A stretch of 64,000 bases of DNA from Anthopleura xanthogrammica (Eukaryota > Cnidaria > Anthozoa > Actiniaria > Actiniidae), in NCBI GenBank assembly GCA_964019055.1, contig OZ025206.1:16837291-16901290 (forward strand), read 5' to 3'. Shown one piece after another: positions 42,285 through 52,325 of the stretch. A program made the position numbers and the translations under genes. How positions within the stretch are numbered: the stretch's first letter is position 1; each line of letters opens with the position of its first letter. Under the pieces are notes generated by a model. The model was not told the origin of the DNA. It worked only from the letters and a program-made list of their open reading frames with translations, and did no database searches.

Positions 42285-45200
42285 ATGCTCTCTGACTTTA
42301 CTGCGGCCATCCAAGGTATTTATATATAGCTGTTGAATACTTATATGATAAAAATATGTACGAAAGCTCTTATTTTTGGTAATAATTGCATCATATTTCT
42401 ACCTGCAGGTGGGGAAGATGTGAAGAAAGATGAAGAAGAAGACTTGTTGTTGAACGAAAAGGCATCTATACCAGTGAGTAAAAGTCTAGATTTATCCTGG
42501 AATACGAAGATGGAAAAAGAAATGTTAGTGTTATAAAATACGAAAGGAAGAATAAACCAAAAGTAAACAGCAAATTAAGCTCTCGATTTCTACTCCCGTT
42601 AAAGATTTTAAACTTTTGTAAGCTTAATGAGAACGAAAAAAAAAAATGGAGTAAAAACTGGATGCCTCACCCTCGATAAAACTAATTCTGCTTGATTGTT
42701 ATTTGTTCCAGACCGGTTTATTATCAATACGGGTGTTTGGGTGTACAAATCTCTACCTGGACAAGCAGATTATTCCAGATCACTATGGACTGTATGTCAA
42801 CATCACTGTTGGTGTCTCCTCCAAAACTACATCTGTCAAGTCTTGTCATAAGAAAGGAAAAGTCATTTGGGATGAAATTAAGAACTTTTCTATTCCTGTA
42901 AGTGCTGAATTCACATTTAATGATAGTTATTATGGTTAAGTTGAAAAACCTAGGATAAGGATGAGAAGTTGTTCTTAGTTGGATCCCGGGGAACAGTGCT
43001 CTGCTGGAAAATCTATTGTTAAAATGGTTGGCACAGTTGTAACATCACATTTGACAATGTCAGTCTATAAACATTACATCCACCAATACAGAGTTTGGCA
43101 ATATTATTTACAAAAGGGAGTGGTGATTAATAGTAGATGAAGGATCTGTGGATACTTGGTACTGACATTCTCTATCCTCTAGATATCCAACAAGATCAGC
43201 AGTGGACTGAACAAGGTCTGTATAGCTGTTATAGGATTTGATAAGCAACAGGTCAGACCTAAATATAGAGTGCTGGGAAAGATTGATTTTCACTTGCACA
43301 AGATTGTGAAGGTATGTTTAGATTTCAGTAGTTGATAACCAGTGGGTGAATGTTACTTTACTGGAAAGCTTATATGCTCCTTGAAGTGTTTGTAGAAATG
43401 AGAGCACTAATAAATAAATGACTTGAAGGATTTTTTTTATTGCATTTAAATTATAGTTTTTGATGGGTAGTATTTCATGAAATTATTTGATCCTAATGTA
43501 TCTCTGAGGTAATTCATTTTTAAATAACCATGAATGTTGAGAGAGAAGGAAAGAAAGAAAGAAAAATATATAACTTCATGCTGACTCTTTGTCATTTTCT
43601 AGAAACAATGGTCAATGGATTCTTTTGAATTGCAAAACAAGAAAAAGAGGGTAGGTTGCCAATTCCTAAGGGTTTAAAAAGTATATGTAAAAGGGTCTGA
43701 TAGTTGTTAAGGGTTAGTGTAGGATCTATGCACATATTGGATGGGTGTGGTCATCTTAGTGTTGTTATTGTTCTATTAACAGTATGCTGGTGATATAACC
43801 ATGTAGGATCTATACACATATTGGATGAGTGTGGTCATCTTAGTGTTGTTAATTATTGTTCTATTGACAGTATGCTGGTGATATAACCATGTAGGATCTA
43901 TACACATATTGGATGGGTGTGGTCATCTTAGTGTTGTTAATTATTGTTCTATTGACAGTATGCTGGTGATATAACCATGTAGGATCTATACACATATTGG
44001 ATGGGTGTGGTCATCTTAGTGTTGTTATTGTTCTATTAACAGTATGCAGGTGATATAAGCATAGAATTTGCTTTTGCCTATGGAACATTTGGATATGGAT
44101 TATCAAATCAGGTGAATATAATATGTTATATTGTTACCTTAGATTAAAATAGTACACTAATAGACCATTTTCGAGATGCGTTTGCACTTTCAAAAATATC
44201 GCAGGTGCAGAAATGAGCCATTTTTGGGCAAGATGACGTGCATTATTGACTCTGCCCAAAAATGCCTCTGCAATATTTTTGAAAGCACTCGCACATCTCA
44301 AAAATGGTTTATTGAAGCAGGATTTATTATAAATATCCATACAGATTGAGAATATTCATTCATCAAAAGAGATGGTTGTTCAAAGTGCATTTCCTAGACT
44401 AGAACCACCAGATACTACTCTGAATGTTTTAGGGTGAGTTCAATGTTATTCCACATTTATTAGCAATACCAGCATAATCGAAATTTCAAATCAAAAAATC
44501 AAGCCCCAGACTGGTCAAATACTCACTATCTGACTAAAAATATCTGGAAATGGTCATATAACTATTATATTTATATTTATATTTATATTTATATTTATAT
44601 TTATATTTATATTTATATTTATATTTATATTTATATTTATATTTATATTTATATTTATATTTATATTTATATTTATATTTATATTTATATTTATATTTAT
44701 ATTTATATTTATATTTATATTTATATTTATATTTATATTTATATTTATATTTATATTTATATTTATATTTATATTTATATTTATATTTATATTTATATTT
44801 ATATTTATATTTATATTTATATTTATATTTATATTTATATTTATATTTATATTTGTGTACATAGAGTGTCATGTATTCCCAGAAAAGTAACACATCCTAA
44901 ATACATTCCATTTGTCACCAAAGTCTTGGATTTGGAACCTGATATCAGTCCAACTTATGGTAAACTATAAACTATTAATAATGATTTTTAATTATCTTTA
45001 ACAATCTTGGACAAGCTGAAGCTGTGATATTTAGTTGTGATTTAGTGTATTCCTGGAGCACTGATTTTTTTATATTCCCCTGACATTGAGCGGTTTTCGT
45101 GTGAGTGGGAAACATACAATACTGACTTACAGCACGAACACAGTACGACATGCCAAGCAGCATGGGTGGTGTGCGCTTCTGATGTGCCACCTCTCACCAA

Positions 45201-48200
45201 TGTGACCAGGGTCGGTGTCATATGTGAGTAGAGTTGTTTGTTGGTTCTCAACAGTTTTCCCTTCTTTTCTCCGATTTTCCTCCCTCCACAAAGATAAACT
45301 TCTAAATTCTAATTCGATCTATCGGTTGCCTCATAATTGGGTTCTAGACCTGTGGGGTTTTTCCTCCACCTCCGAATGGTAAATTTGAGTATTTTTTATT
45401 GTCATCCCATTGTAATGTCTCCAGCAATTCCTCCAATCACAACGTGTAGTTACGGCTAGGGTAAGGTACAGTACATTTACAGTGCGGCTATGAATTTGCC
45501 ATATCGTTTCCCACTCATATTCAAATGTTCTATTATTCTTCCTCTCCTCACTTTATAGTTTTTACTTCATATAGTAAAATCTATTGTTTGCACTGTTATT
45601 GTTGCATTGCAGGGAGACTGTTTTGCTTCGGACACACGGTGCAGCATTGCGCGTAATGTTGCAGGCAATAAATGTTGTGAGACATGTCACACGACGCAAT
45701 TTTTTGCACACAATGTTGCGGAAGTAGAAAACGATCCTACTTCAGCAACATTGCCTGTAATATTGCGCGCAATGTTGCACCGTGTGTCCGTGCCTTATAA
45801 ATTAGCTTTTCGTCATATGGAATTATTAAATATGGAATTACTACTTTCCTTCCCCTAAATTATTTTTAGGAATGAGAGTTTTCCCTCAAGATATTTTCAA
45901 GACTCGTCAAACTCTGAACCAAAAAATGACCAGGTAAATAGTTGTGAGGATATATCCTTCATAACTTTTTTAACACATTGAATTAAATTTTTTGAATATT
46001 TTACATTGATTTTTTGGAGCTATTTGAACAGCAAGCCCTTACAAAACAGTATTTATGATTTACCGTTATAGGTGTGGTTTGCCGACATCTCGTTCCTTTA
46101 AGAAAATAATGCTTAGAAAAATTGAGAATAATAAACAGTAAATATTCCAAAGACAAAGCTATTTTTTTTCAGACTGAAACAGAATTGTACAGAATACTCA
46201 ATGCTGGGCAGTAGAGTTAAAAGAATCAGCTACCTCAAGAAGATGATGTTAGGAAAGGTAAAGTATTATGTCAACCAAAAACACCTTGCTGTAATGGTTT
46301 GCACACCACTCTGGCATTAGGCAGTGGACAGAAAGAGATTGTTTCAGTAGGTTTTTTAATTAGCTCCCAAAAAAAAGCGCATCGCGTGCTCTACTTCACC
46401 AGTAGAGTCATAGAACTTAGTTTCTATTGCTTAAACTGATATATTATTTGTTCTTTGAACTTTATCTTTGAATGTGTTTTACAGGAAACAAAGCACAGTA
46501 CGTTAAATCAGATTGTTGAGCAGGATAGCGACTCTGATTCCAGTGAAGAAAAGTCCAATGTTGATGCAGAGACAACCCTTGGTTTGTCGGGTGCTTTAGC
46601 GCAGATGGCTAACATGACATTCCTAGCTGGAGCACCAGGTAATAGTCCCTTTCACAGTTCCCTGCGCCATCTTGAAAGGTAGCCGTGCCTTTGCATCAAA
46701 GCGAGGCGAACGGTGAGCTTGCAATGATATATAGGGACATAGAGACATGTGAATAATTGTCCAATGTATTAAAAAGATGTCTCTATCATTGCAAGCTCAC
46801 CGTTCGTCTCTCTTCGATGCAAAGACACGGCTATCTATCAAGATGGCGCAGGGAACTGTGAAAGGGACAATTGGAAATCAAGAATTTTAATGAAACCTTT
46901 TTTGGAATCTCGGTGTAAATAAAGCAAAGGTAAAGCCAATACTTCAATTCGAAACTGCGGGGAGTGGTTGCCCAATGATCCTGTGCCTGAGGCTCATGTA
47001 TAAAGCGTTCGAAGATGCGCACTTTACCCCTTCAAGCTATCAGTGCTCCTTATTACGGATATTTAAAGCTAAAGCTACAAAGAACAGATTGAAGTCGAAA
47101 AAGACATAGATATCCCGAGGATTGGACCTTGAACCTCTAGCTCTGAAGGCCGCGCACTAACCAACTGAGCTACACCTGTTCGAAATCCTAATTATGTATT
47201 TCAGTAAACTTGTCCGTGTCGACTTGATTGGCATAAAATTTCTGGGTATTTCTAGATAAAACGGTTTAGGGAAAAAAAGTTGGTTTTGTACGATTTAGAA
47301 TTATGGGTTAGGGGAAGGCGGAAATGAAAGCTAAAAATTCTTAAATATCAGAGATTCGTAATTTGACCAACATCAGTTATAAGGCCTATAATGCGCCCCT
47401 GTCATCATGCATGATTATTTGTTGTCTTAGGTGTAATGCAGCGACGGAATGTACATCCGAGTGTTGTACCATCGGATTCTGACCTGGGTAGTGAGGTAAG
47501 TTGGATCTCATATATCAATGATCGGTGTTAATGTACGTCCGAGTGTCGTACCATCGGATACTGACCTGGGTAGTGAGGTAAGTTGGATCTCATATATCAA
47601 TGATCAGTGTTAATGTACGTCCTAGTGTTGTACCATGGGATACTGACCTGGGTAGTGAGGTAAGTTGGATCTCATATATCAATGATCGGTGTTAATGTAC
47701 GTCCGAGTGTCGTACCATCGGATACTGACCTGGGTAGTGAGGTAAGTTGGATCTCATATATCAATGATCAGTGTTAATGTACGTCCTAGTGTTGTACCAT
47801 GGGATACTGACCTGGGTAGTGAGGTAAGTTGGATCTCATATATCAATGATCGGTGTTAATGTACGTCCGAGTGTCGTACCATCGGATACTGACCTGGGTA
47901 GTGAGGTAAGTTGGATCTCATATATCAATGATCGGTGTTAATGTACGTCCTAGTGTTGTACCAACGGATACTGACCTGGGTAGTGAGGTAAGTTGGATCT
48001 CGTATATCAATGATCGGTGTTAATTTTACTAGTATTCAATTTAGACAGTGAGTTTGTCAGTTAAGTTGTTCGTATAGGCGAATGAGACTGTGAGCTTTAT
48101 GTGTTAGGGAGATGTACAGGAAGACAGCGAACACCAGGCTGAGAAAACAGGTACAGATGCTGCTGATACCATAGTCATTGATCATTGCCAAAGTAGCAAA

Positions 48201-49677
48201 TTAAACCCCGGATCTTTACTTGGGAAATCAAGTATGATGTGTTAGTCTAGCCTGTCACTCCCTCCCCCCACCCCCCCCCCCCCCAAATAGGTCTCTGGTT
48301 GGATTCCTGGCGTCAGTATGACGTATGACATCCTAAGAAGGGTTTACGGGGTCTCTCCTCGGATACGAAGGTGGTATTCCAGTTTCTCCAGTTATCAACC
48401 AGCACCAAATTCCAATTCGATCTGTGAATAAGCCGTGCCCTGACTTAGATCAGCCCAGATGTCATTTCAAGTTTTGACTGATAAAATTGATGTAAACAAA
48501 TACCGCGTAACTATATTATGTTGTATACTCTCATTTTTTGTTCATTAGATCGAGAGAAATCAACAATGGATAATCTAACAATTGAGACTGGAGGTTTACG
48601 TGGATTATTGGACCGTGTACTGTCATTCAGTAAGCGCTCACAAACAAAGCTTCAAACTCAGACGGCCGCGGAAGACGCCTCTGGTGAAGACGCTCATGAT
48701 ACACTAGAGGTAATAGAGTATCTCACACTCCATTTTCAAAAACTATTCTCTATTGCATGCGCAGAATCCTCGTCGCGACAAAGTAGGTCTTGGTTGATGC
48801 AAGAGAGTATGAAGTAAGACAACACATCTCCGTGCACTATGATAATTATTTGAAAATCTATTTTTAGCTGCGCGCGCAGCCTGAACTGAATCAGGAATCG
48901 CATGATAAGATATTCCAGGCTGCGCGCGGAGCTAAAAATAGATTTTCAAATAATTATCATAGTGCACGGAGATGTGTTGTCTTACTTCATACTCTCTTGG
49001 TGGATGTCAATCAAATTATTTTCATTTCGACACTAGTCCCGTGTTCTTTACACAAAGAATAACAAGAAATCAGTCATTCCAGCTATTCTTGCATAAATCT
49101 TCGAAACCTCTATCTCCCATCGCCTATCTCCTGTCTACTTTGGCTCTTGAGAATCTTTTTTGAAATATATGTGTTTATTTGTTTGTATAGGCTGAGGTAC
49201 CCGAGGTTGCAGTTTTAGTGGACTCTCATGGCCGAAGAAAGGGGATGCAAACAGAAGACTTGCCGCAAGGCTTATCCATCAATCCCCCGACAGGCAAGTA
49301 TTATAACAGATATGTGGGATATTAATCAAAAGGGTGCGTAGTGTATTAAGGGTAAAGGGTCGAGGAGAGAGGAAAGATAGAATACAAAGCATCGACGCAA
49401 ATGAAAACAAGGTAGAACAAAGGAAAGGGAAGTATATACGGAACACTGAACGTTGCAAAACGGAGCGACCAACCTTCTACTTATTTTTGTTCTTAACTTT
49501 AGAAATATTATTCATTTTCTTGATAATTAGTTATAAATGTTTATACCAGACTTCTACGTAAGTGTTATTTCGGCGAAAAGGTAAAACCTAACACTTGCTT
49601 TGAATATGTTCTAATTTACATTTCTATTTCTATTTTTCCTCTTCCCAGATCAAAACGATGATGTAGAGAATGCATAA
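42285..49677 (+). CDS. C2-domain protein, C2CD6 (ALS2CR11)-like, 16 exons, about 498 aa
   Basis: Exons: 42285-42315, 42409-42473, 42712-42897, 43183-43311, 43603-43650, 44043-44111, 44345-44433, 44865-44959, 45870-45933, 46173-46257, 46485-46638, 47431-47495, 48108-48231 (donor possibly at 48150 instead, same phase), 48549-48709, 49191-49293, 49649-49677. Phases agree throughout; intron 15 is GC-AG. Residues 33 to about 155 form a C2-like domain beginning [20 protein letters not shown] and including [11 protein letters not shown] and [11 protein letters not shown]. The aspartates of classical calcium-binding C2 loops are not all evident. [12 protein letters not shown], then [15 protein letters not shown], follow. 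The second half is acidic and low in predicted structure (DSDSDSSEE). The order of C2 domain, YGxFGYG and PRLEPP-type text resembles C2CD6, a sperm CatSper-associated protein; from memory, so tentative. Several introns carry tandem repeats or MITEs that overlap splice sites. Confidence 0.8.
43719..44042 (+). repeat. Tandem array of duplicated 3' splice site, 84-88 bp period, four units
   Basis: Units start at GTAGGATCTAT (43719, 43803, 43891, 43979). Each ends TTGTTCTATTRACAG followed by TATGCTGGTGATATAACC, a copy of the start of exon 6. Only the last unit leads into the true exon at 44043. The decoy exon starts would be at 43783, 43871 and 43959; each reads in frame into ATG TAG. Confidence 0.85.
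44160..44312. mobile_element. MITE in intron 6 of the C2-domain gene
   Basis: AATAGACCATTTTCGAGATG at the left and ATCTCAAAAATGGTTTATTG at the right are inverted; inner CACTTTCAAAAATATCGCAG pairs with CTGCAATATTTTTGAAAGC. About 153 bp. Ends about 33 bases before exon 7. Confidence 0.7.
44563..44854 (+). repeat. (TATATT)n hexanucleotide microsatellite abutting exon 8
   Basis: About 290 bases of TATATT units, almost perfect. It ends about ten bases before the TAG acceptor at 44862-44864, so it supplies the pyrimidine/branch region of that intron. Confidence 0.95.
45190..45335 (-). repeat. Dispersed repeat, reverse-strand fragment
   Basis: CTTTTCTCCGATTTTCCTCC and AAACTTCTAAATTCTAATTC match the complement of the GAGGGAGGAAAA family. 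In intron 8 of the C2-domain gene. Confidence 0.45.
45629..45790. mobile_element. Inverted-repeat element, GTGCAACATTGCGCGC family, copy 2
   Basis: CGGACACACGGTGCAGCATT pairs with AATGTTGCACCGTGTGTCCG. The core GAAGTAGAAAACGATCCTAC is the reverse complement of the core of the copy at 5915-6080. Confidence 0.75.
46645..46868. mobile_element. MITE inserted six bases after the exon 11 donor
   Basis: GTCCCTTTCACAGTTCCCTG at the left pairs with CAGGGAACTGTGAAAGGGAC at the right; arms extend through GCGCCATCTTGA, GCCGTG and TCGCCT-type text. Its left edge starts at intron base 7 after GTAATA. Confidence 0.8.
47022..47183 (-). repeat. tRNA-derived SINE, copy 1
   Basis: The minus strand reads GGTGTAGCTCAGTTGGTTAG, GAGGTTCAAGGTCCAATCCT, then TTCGACTTCAATC, TAGCTTTAGCTTT and GGGTAAAGTGCGC. 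The copy at 52162-52325 has the same order of segments. In intron 11 of the C2-domain gene. Confidence 0.7.
47449..48024 (+). repeat. Tandem array of duplicated exon 12 end and 5' splice site, 82-bp period, seven units
   Basis: GAG/GTAAGTTGGATCTC occurs at 47493, 47575, 47657, 47739, 47821, 47903 and 47985, exactly 82 bases apart. Each unit includes AATGTACGTCC, GTACCATCGGATACTGACCT and the donor. The first unit is the real exon 12; reading through the donor gives an in-frame TAA near 47529. Units alternate between CGAGTGTCGTACCATCGG and CTAGTGTTGTACCATGGG forms. Confidence 0.9.
48800..48999. mobile_element. Near-perfect 200-bp palindrome in intron 14
   Basis: CAAGAGAGTATGAAGTAAGA pairs with TCTTACTTCATACTCTCTTG, and the arms match for more than 80 bases through GCGCGCAGCCTG with about one mismatch around a loop of about 30 bases. 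Non-coding. Confidence 0.85.
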
Positions 49678-50017
49678 CTACAAAAACAACACCATTTGAA
49701 GTCAAACCGTATGTAGAAAAAACACGTCTTTGATGAACAAGGATTTAGTCAAAAGTGAGATTTTTAATTCATCATTTACCTACTTCCTTGCCTACTTCCT
49801 TGTCTTGTTCTATAAAGTCCCTTTACGATTTCAACATGCTTAACTCCACTATTATAAATTTGTACCCCTATCAAAGGTGCTTTGATTATCCTAAAAACAA
49901 AAGCAGAAATATTGTTTTTCCAGTTACTGCATATTTCTTTGTTTAGAGCATCCAAAGAACTTTTTACCAAAACCTTTGTATAAATTCAGTTTTTCTGATT
50001 TTTGAAATGATATTTGA

Positions 50018-50335
50018 TGATCCTGTGCGCACTTAAAGCAACTCTGTGCGCACTTAATACAATCCTATGCACAATTGATAAGAGCCTGTGTCCACTTGTT
50101 AAGAACCTGTGCGCACTTTAATACAAACATATGCGCACTTGTTAAGAACTGTGCGCACTTATACAATCCTATGCGCACTTGATAAGAGCCTTTGTGCACT
50201 TGTTAAGAACTTGTGCGTACTTTAATACAATCCTATGCACACTTGATAAGAGCCTGTGCGCACTTGTTAAGAACCTGTGCGCACTTTAAAAAAATCCTAT
50301 GCGCACTTGATAAGAGCCTGTGCGCAGACAAACTA
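50018..50335 (+). repeat. TGCGCACTT tandem array
   Basis: Alternating units of the type CCTATGCGCACTTGATAAGAG, CCTGTGCGCACTTGTTAAGAA and CCTGTGCGCACTTTAATACAA, at about 20-22 bases each and about 62-65 bases per trio. Lies 340 bases after the C2-domain gene stop. Confidence 0.85.
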
Positions 50336-51098
50336 AATGCAGCGATAAAATAGCGAGCGGTATGACAGCAGTATAAGAATCTTTCATACAGTATTTTTAT
50401 TGAAGTTGCCAAGGGAGACTTTTTACGACGAATTTCTCCTTATTCTAACTAGTACTGGCCACAAGAGACTTCATCATTCGTTGTTGAAATTTTAAGCGGT
50501 AAAAATATGAAGTTTTAGTTTCAACCCAGTTTTCTTTGAAATGTGATGTGCAGTTGATCGAAGTCGATAACCGGCGCACACGGCTAAAAAATCACCAAGA
50601 CAATATCCATATAAAAACGCATTAGTCTAGGTATATTTGTGTCGTAATTTATCATTTTCTCTATTTTATTATACAAATTTATTTACTAACAAATGATTGA
50701 AGCGAGTAAACAAAATTAAAAATTGGTGGGGATGTCGGCGCAACTTAGGATGGCATTCAAAAAGATCACGAGGACAAGTAATCGAAGTGCGCAGACTGAC
50801 ATGGATTGTTGTTCGCAGCCAAAAGCATATTAATCTGTAACATGTATGGCAGTTTGGAAATCACCTGTAAAAGATTAAAGCAGACATTGATCAGTCTGGT
50901 TATGCTTGCCTGCCTGGCTGTGTCATCCGTACGTCGTATTCTACCAGACAGTAAATAAATGTCGCTCAATGTAGGGTGATGATAACTTAGATGCTCTCGA
51001 ACCTCGTCAAACTAATGGATTCTCGTACAACTATTGATTTGATGCTGAGCCCATAACAAATTGCCTTAAAAATTAATTCAAGTTCGAAATACAAAGTA

Positions 51099-51392
51099 AT
51101 GGTCATTGTCAATGGCTGTGAAGAATACGTTCAGGATGACCCTCAACCATCCATTTATCGATCTATCTTGTGGAAAGATGACAAAACCATAAGGTTAGTA
51201 TTAGCGCCAGCTATCTATGGATTTCTCTTGATTTTTATGCTCAGTGCTCCAATTTCATGCTTTCTTTTTTTTCTTTTTGACCTGGATAATTGTCGTTTCC
51301 GGATATGGCGTATTTGCAGCCAATTGAGTGTTGCGTGCGCGACTGTGCACAAACCAGCATCCAACAAACACAAAAGTTTCTGGTTTTTCTAA
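51099..51392 (+). CDS. Doubtful small ORF, 97 codons, one or two hydrophobic stretches
   Basis: I do not recognise this. The ATG opens MVIVNGCEEYVQDDPQPSIY and runs RSILWKDDKTIR, then a hydrophobic segment LVLAPAIYGFLLIFMLSAPI continuing to FLFFLFD, then a basic tail. After KTIR the DNA reads AAG/GTTAGTATT, a plausible but weak donor, so the first 33 codons might instead be one exon of a spliced gene; a GTAAGT lies at 51444. No homologous partner exon is evident. Could be chance. Confidence 0.2.
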   Translation: MVIVNGCEEYVQDDPQPSIYRSILWKDDKTIRLVLAPAIYGFLLIFMLSAPISCFLFFLFDLDNCRFRIWRICSQLSVACATVHKPASNKHKSFWFF

Positions 51393-51773
51393 CACTTGTA
51401 TTCCTTACAACACGAGAGGACCGCTGGTTCCAGAAGATAATCATGTAAGTACGAAATTCTTTTCATTTCTCTTTTATTTCTTGTTCTTTCACTCACACCA
51501 GTTTACGATGAAACGCATCTCATCTGATCCCATTACGACACGTAGTTTCTGGTTGGTTACCGGGTGGTTTACGAATGTCCTTGTAATATTCAAGGCCGTA
51601 AATCTATATTTGCAATCCCACAATCAAGTTTCCTCTAAAAAAGGACTTTCAGACCACGTGTCATGAATGAAATGTGATCATAAAAAAATGGAAAAAAGTG
51701 ATTAAGATATTGTGATATACATAATGATAAAATCCTAATGTAAACTCTTTTTTCCCCAGTGATTTAACCTTGT

Positions 51774-51876
51774 AACACCGACCAATCCTGGGCTTCTGTT
51801 CACCTACCAAGCCCTAAAAACACCGACCAAACCCTTTGAACACCGACCAAACCGTTGGTACACCGACCAAACCCGT
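51774..51876 (+). repeat. ACACCGACCAAACC short tandem repeat
   Basis: ACACCGACCAA occurs at about 20-34 base spacing four times, with varied spacers between. Confidence 0.7.
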
Positions 51877-52161
51877 GTTATAAATGTGAGTACTTTTGCC
51901 TTACTATTGTTTATTTTGTTAGGTTTCTTCGTATTTTGTTATAACTGGAAGTGGATCCAACTTGAAATAATTGTTAAACTGTAAATTATTTATAAAATGA
52001 AAAGCAATATCCGATATTCAATTTACATTGAAAAGACAAAATGATTAGATCTTTCTCTACTACTGCCTCCTACTATAGTTATACTGTCTAGTGTACTGTA
52101 CTATATACAAGCTTATTTCCATCATCTGTTATATAGCAATCACCCCTAGTAGAGTGTAGGG

Positions 52162-52325
52162 TGGAACAGGTGTAGCTCAGTTGCTTATGCGCGGTCTTCG
52201 GAGCTACAGGTCAGCGGTTCGATCCTCAGGATCTACAGGTCTGTTTCGACTTCTCTATAATCCGTGTAGCTTCAGCTTTGGATACTCAGAGCACTGATTG
52301 AGAGAGGGGGTAAAGTGCGCACCGT
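52162..52325 (+). repeat. tRNA-derived SINE, copy 2
   Basis: Head AGGTGTAGCTCAGTTGCTTA and GCGGTTCGATCCTCAGGATC look like A and B boxes; then TTTCGACTTCTC, TAGCTTCAGCTTTGGATAC, AGAGCACTGATTGAGAGAGG and GGGTAAAGTGCGCAC, matching the minus-strand copy at 47022-47183. Confidence 0.7.

Noticed and set aside
44534..44893. Open frames of 102-119 codons (YKYK or NINI repeats)
   Set aside because: Translations of the TATATT microsatellite.
47449..50335. Regularly spaced repeats that could suggest a CRISPR-like array
   Set aside because: Units are contiguous tandem duplications with no unique spacers, in an animal genome.
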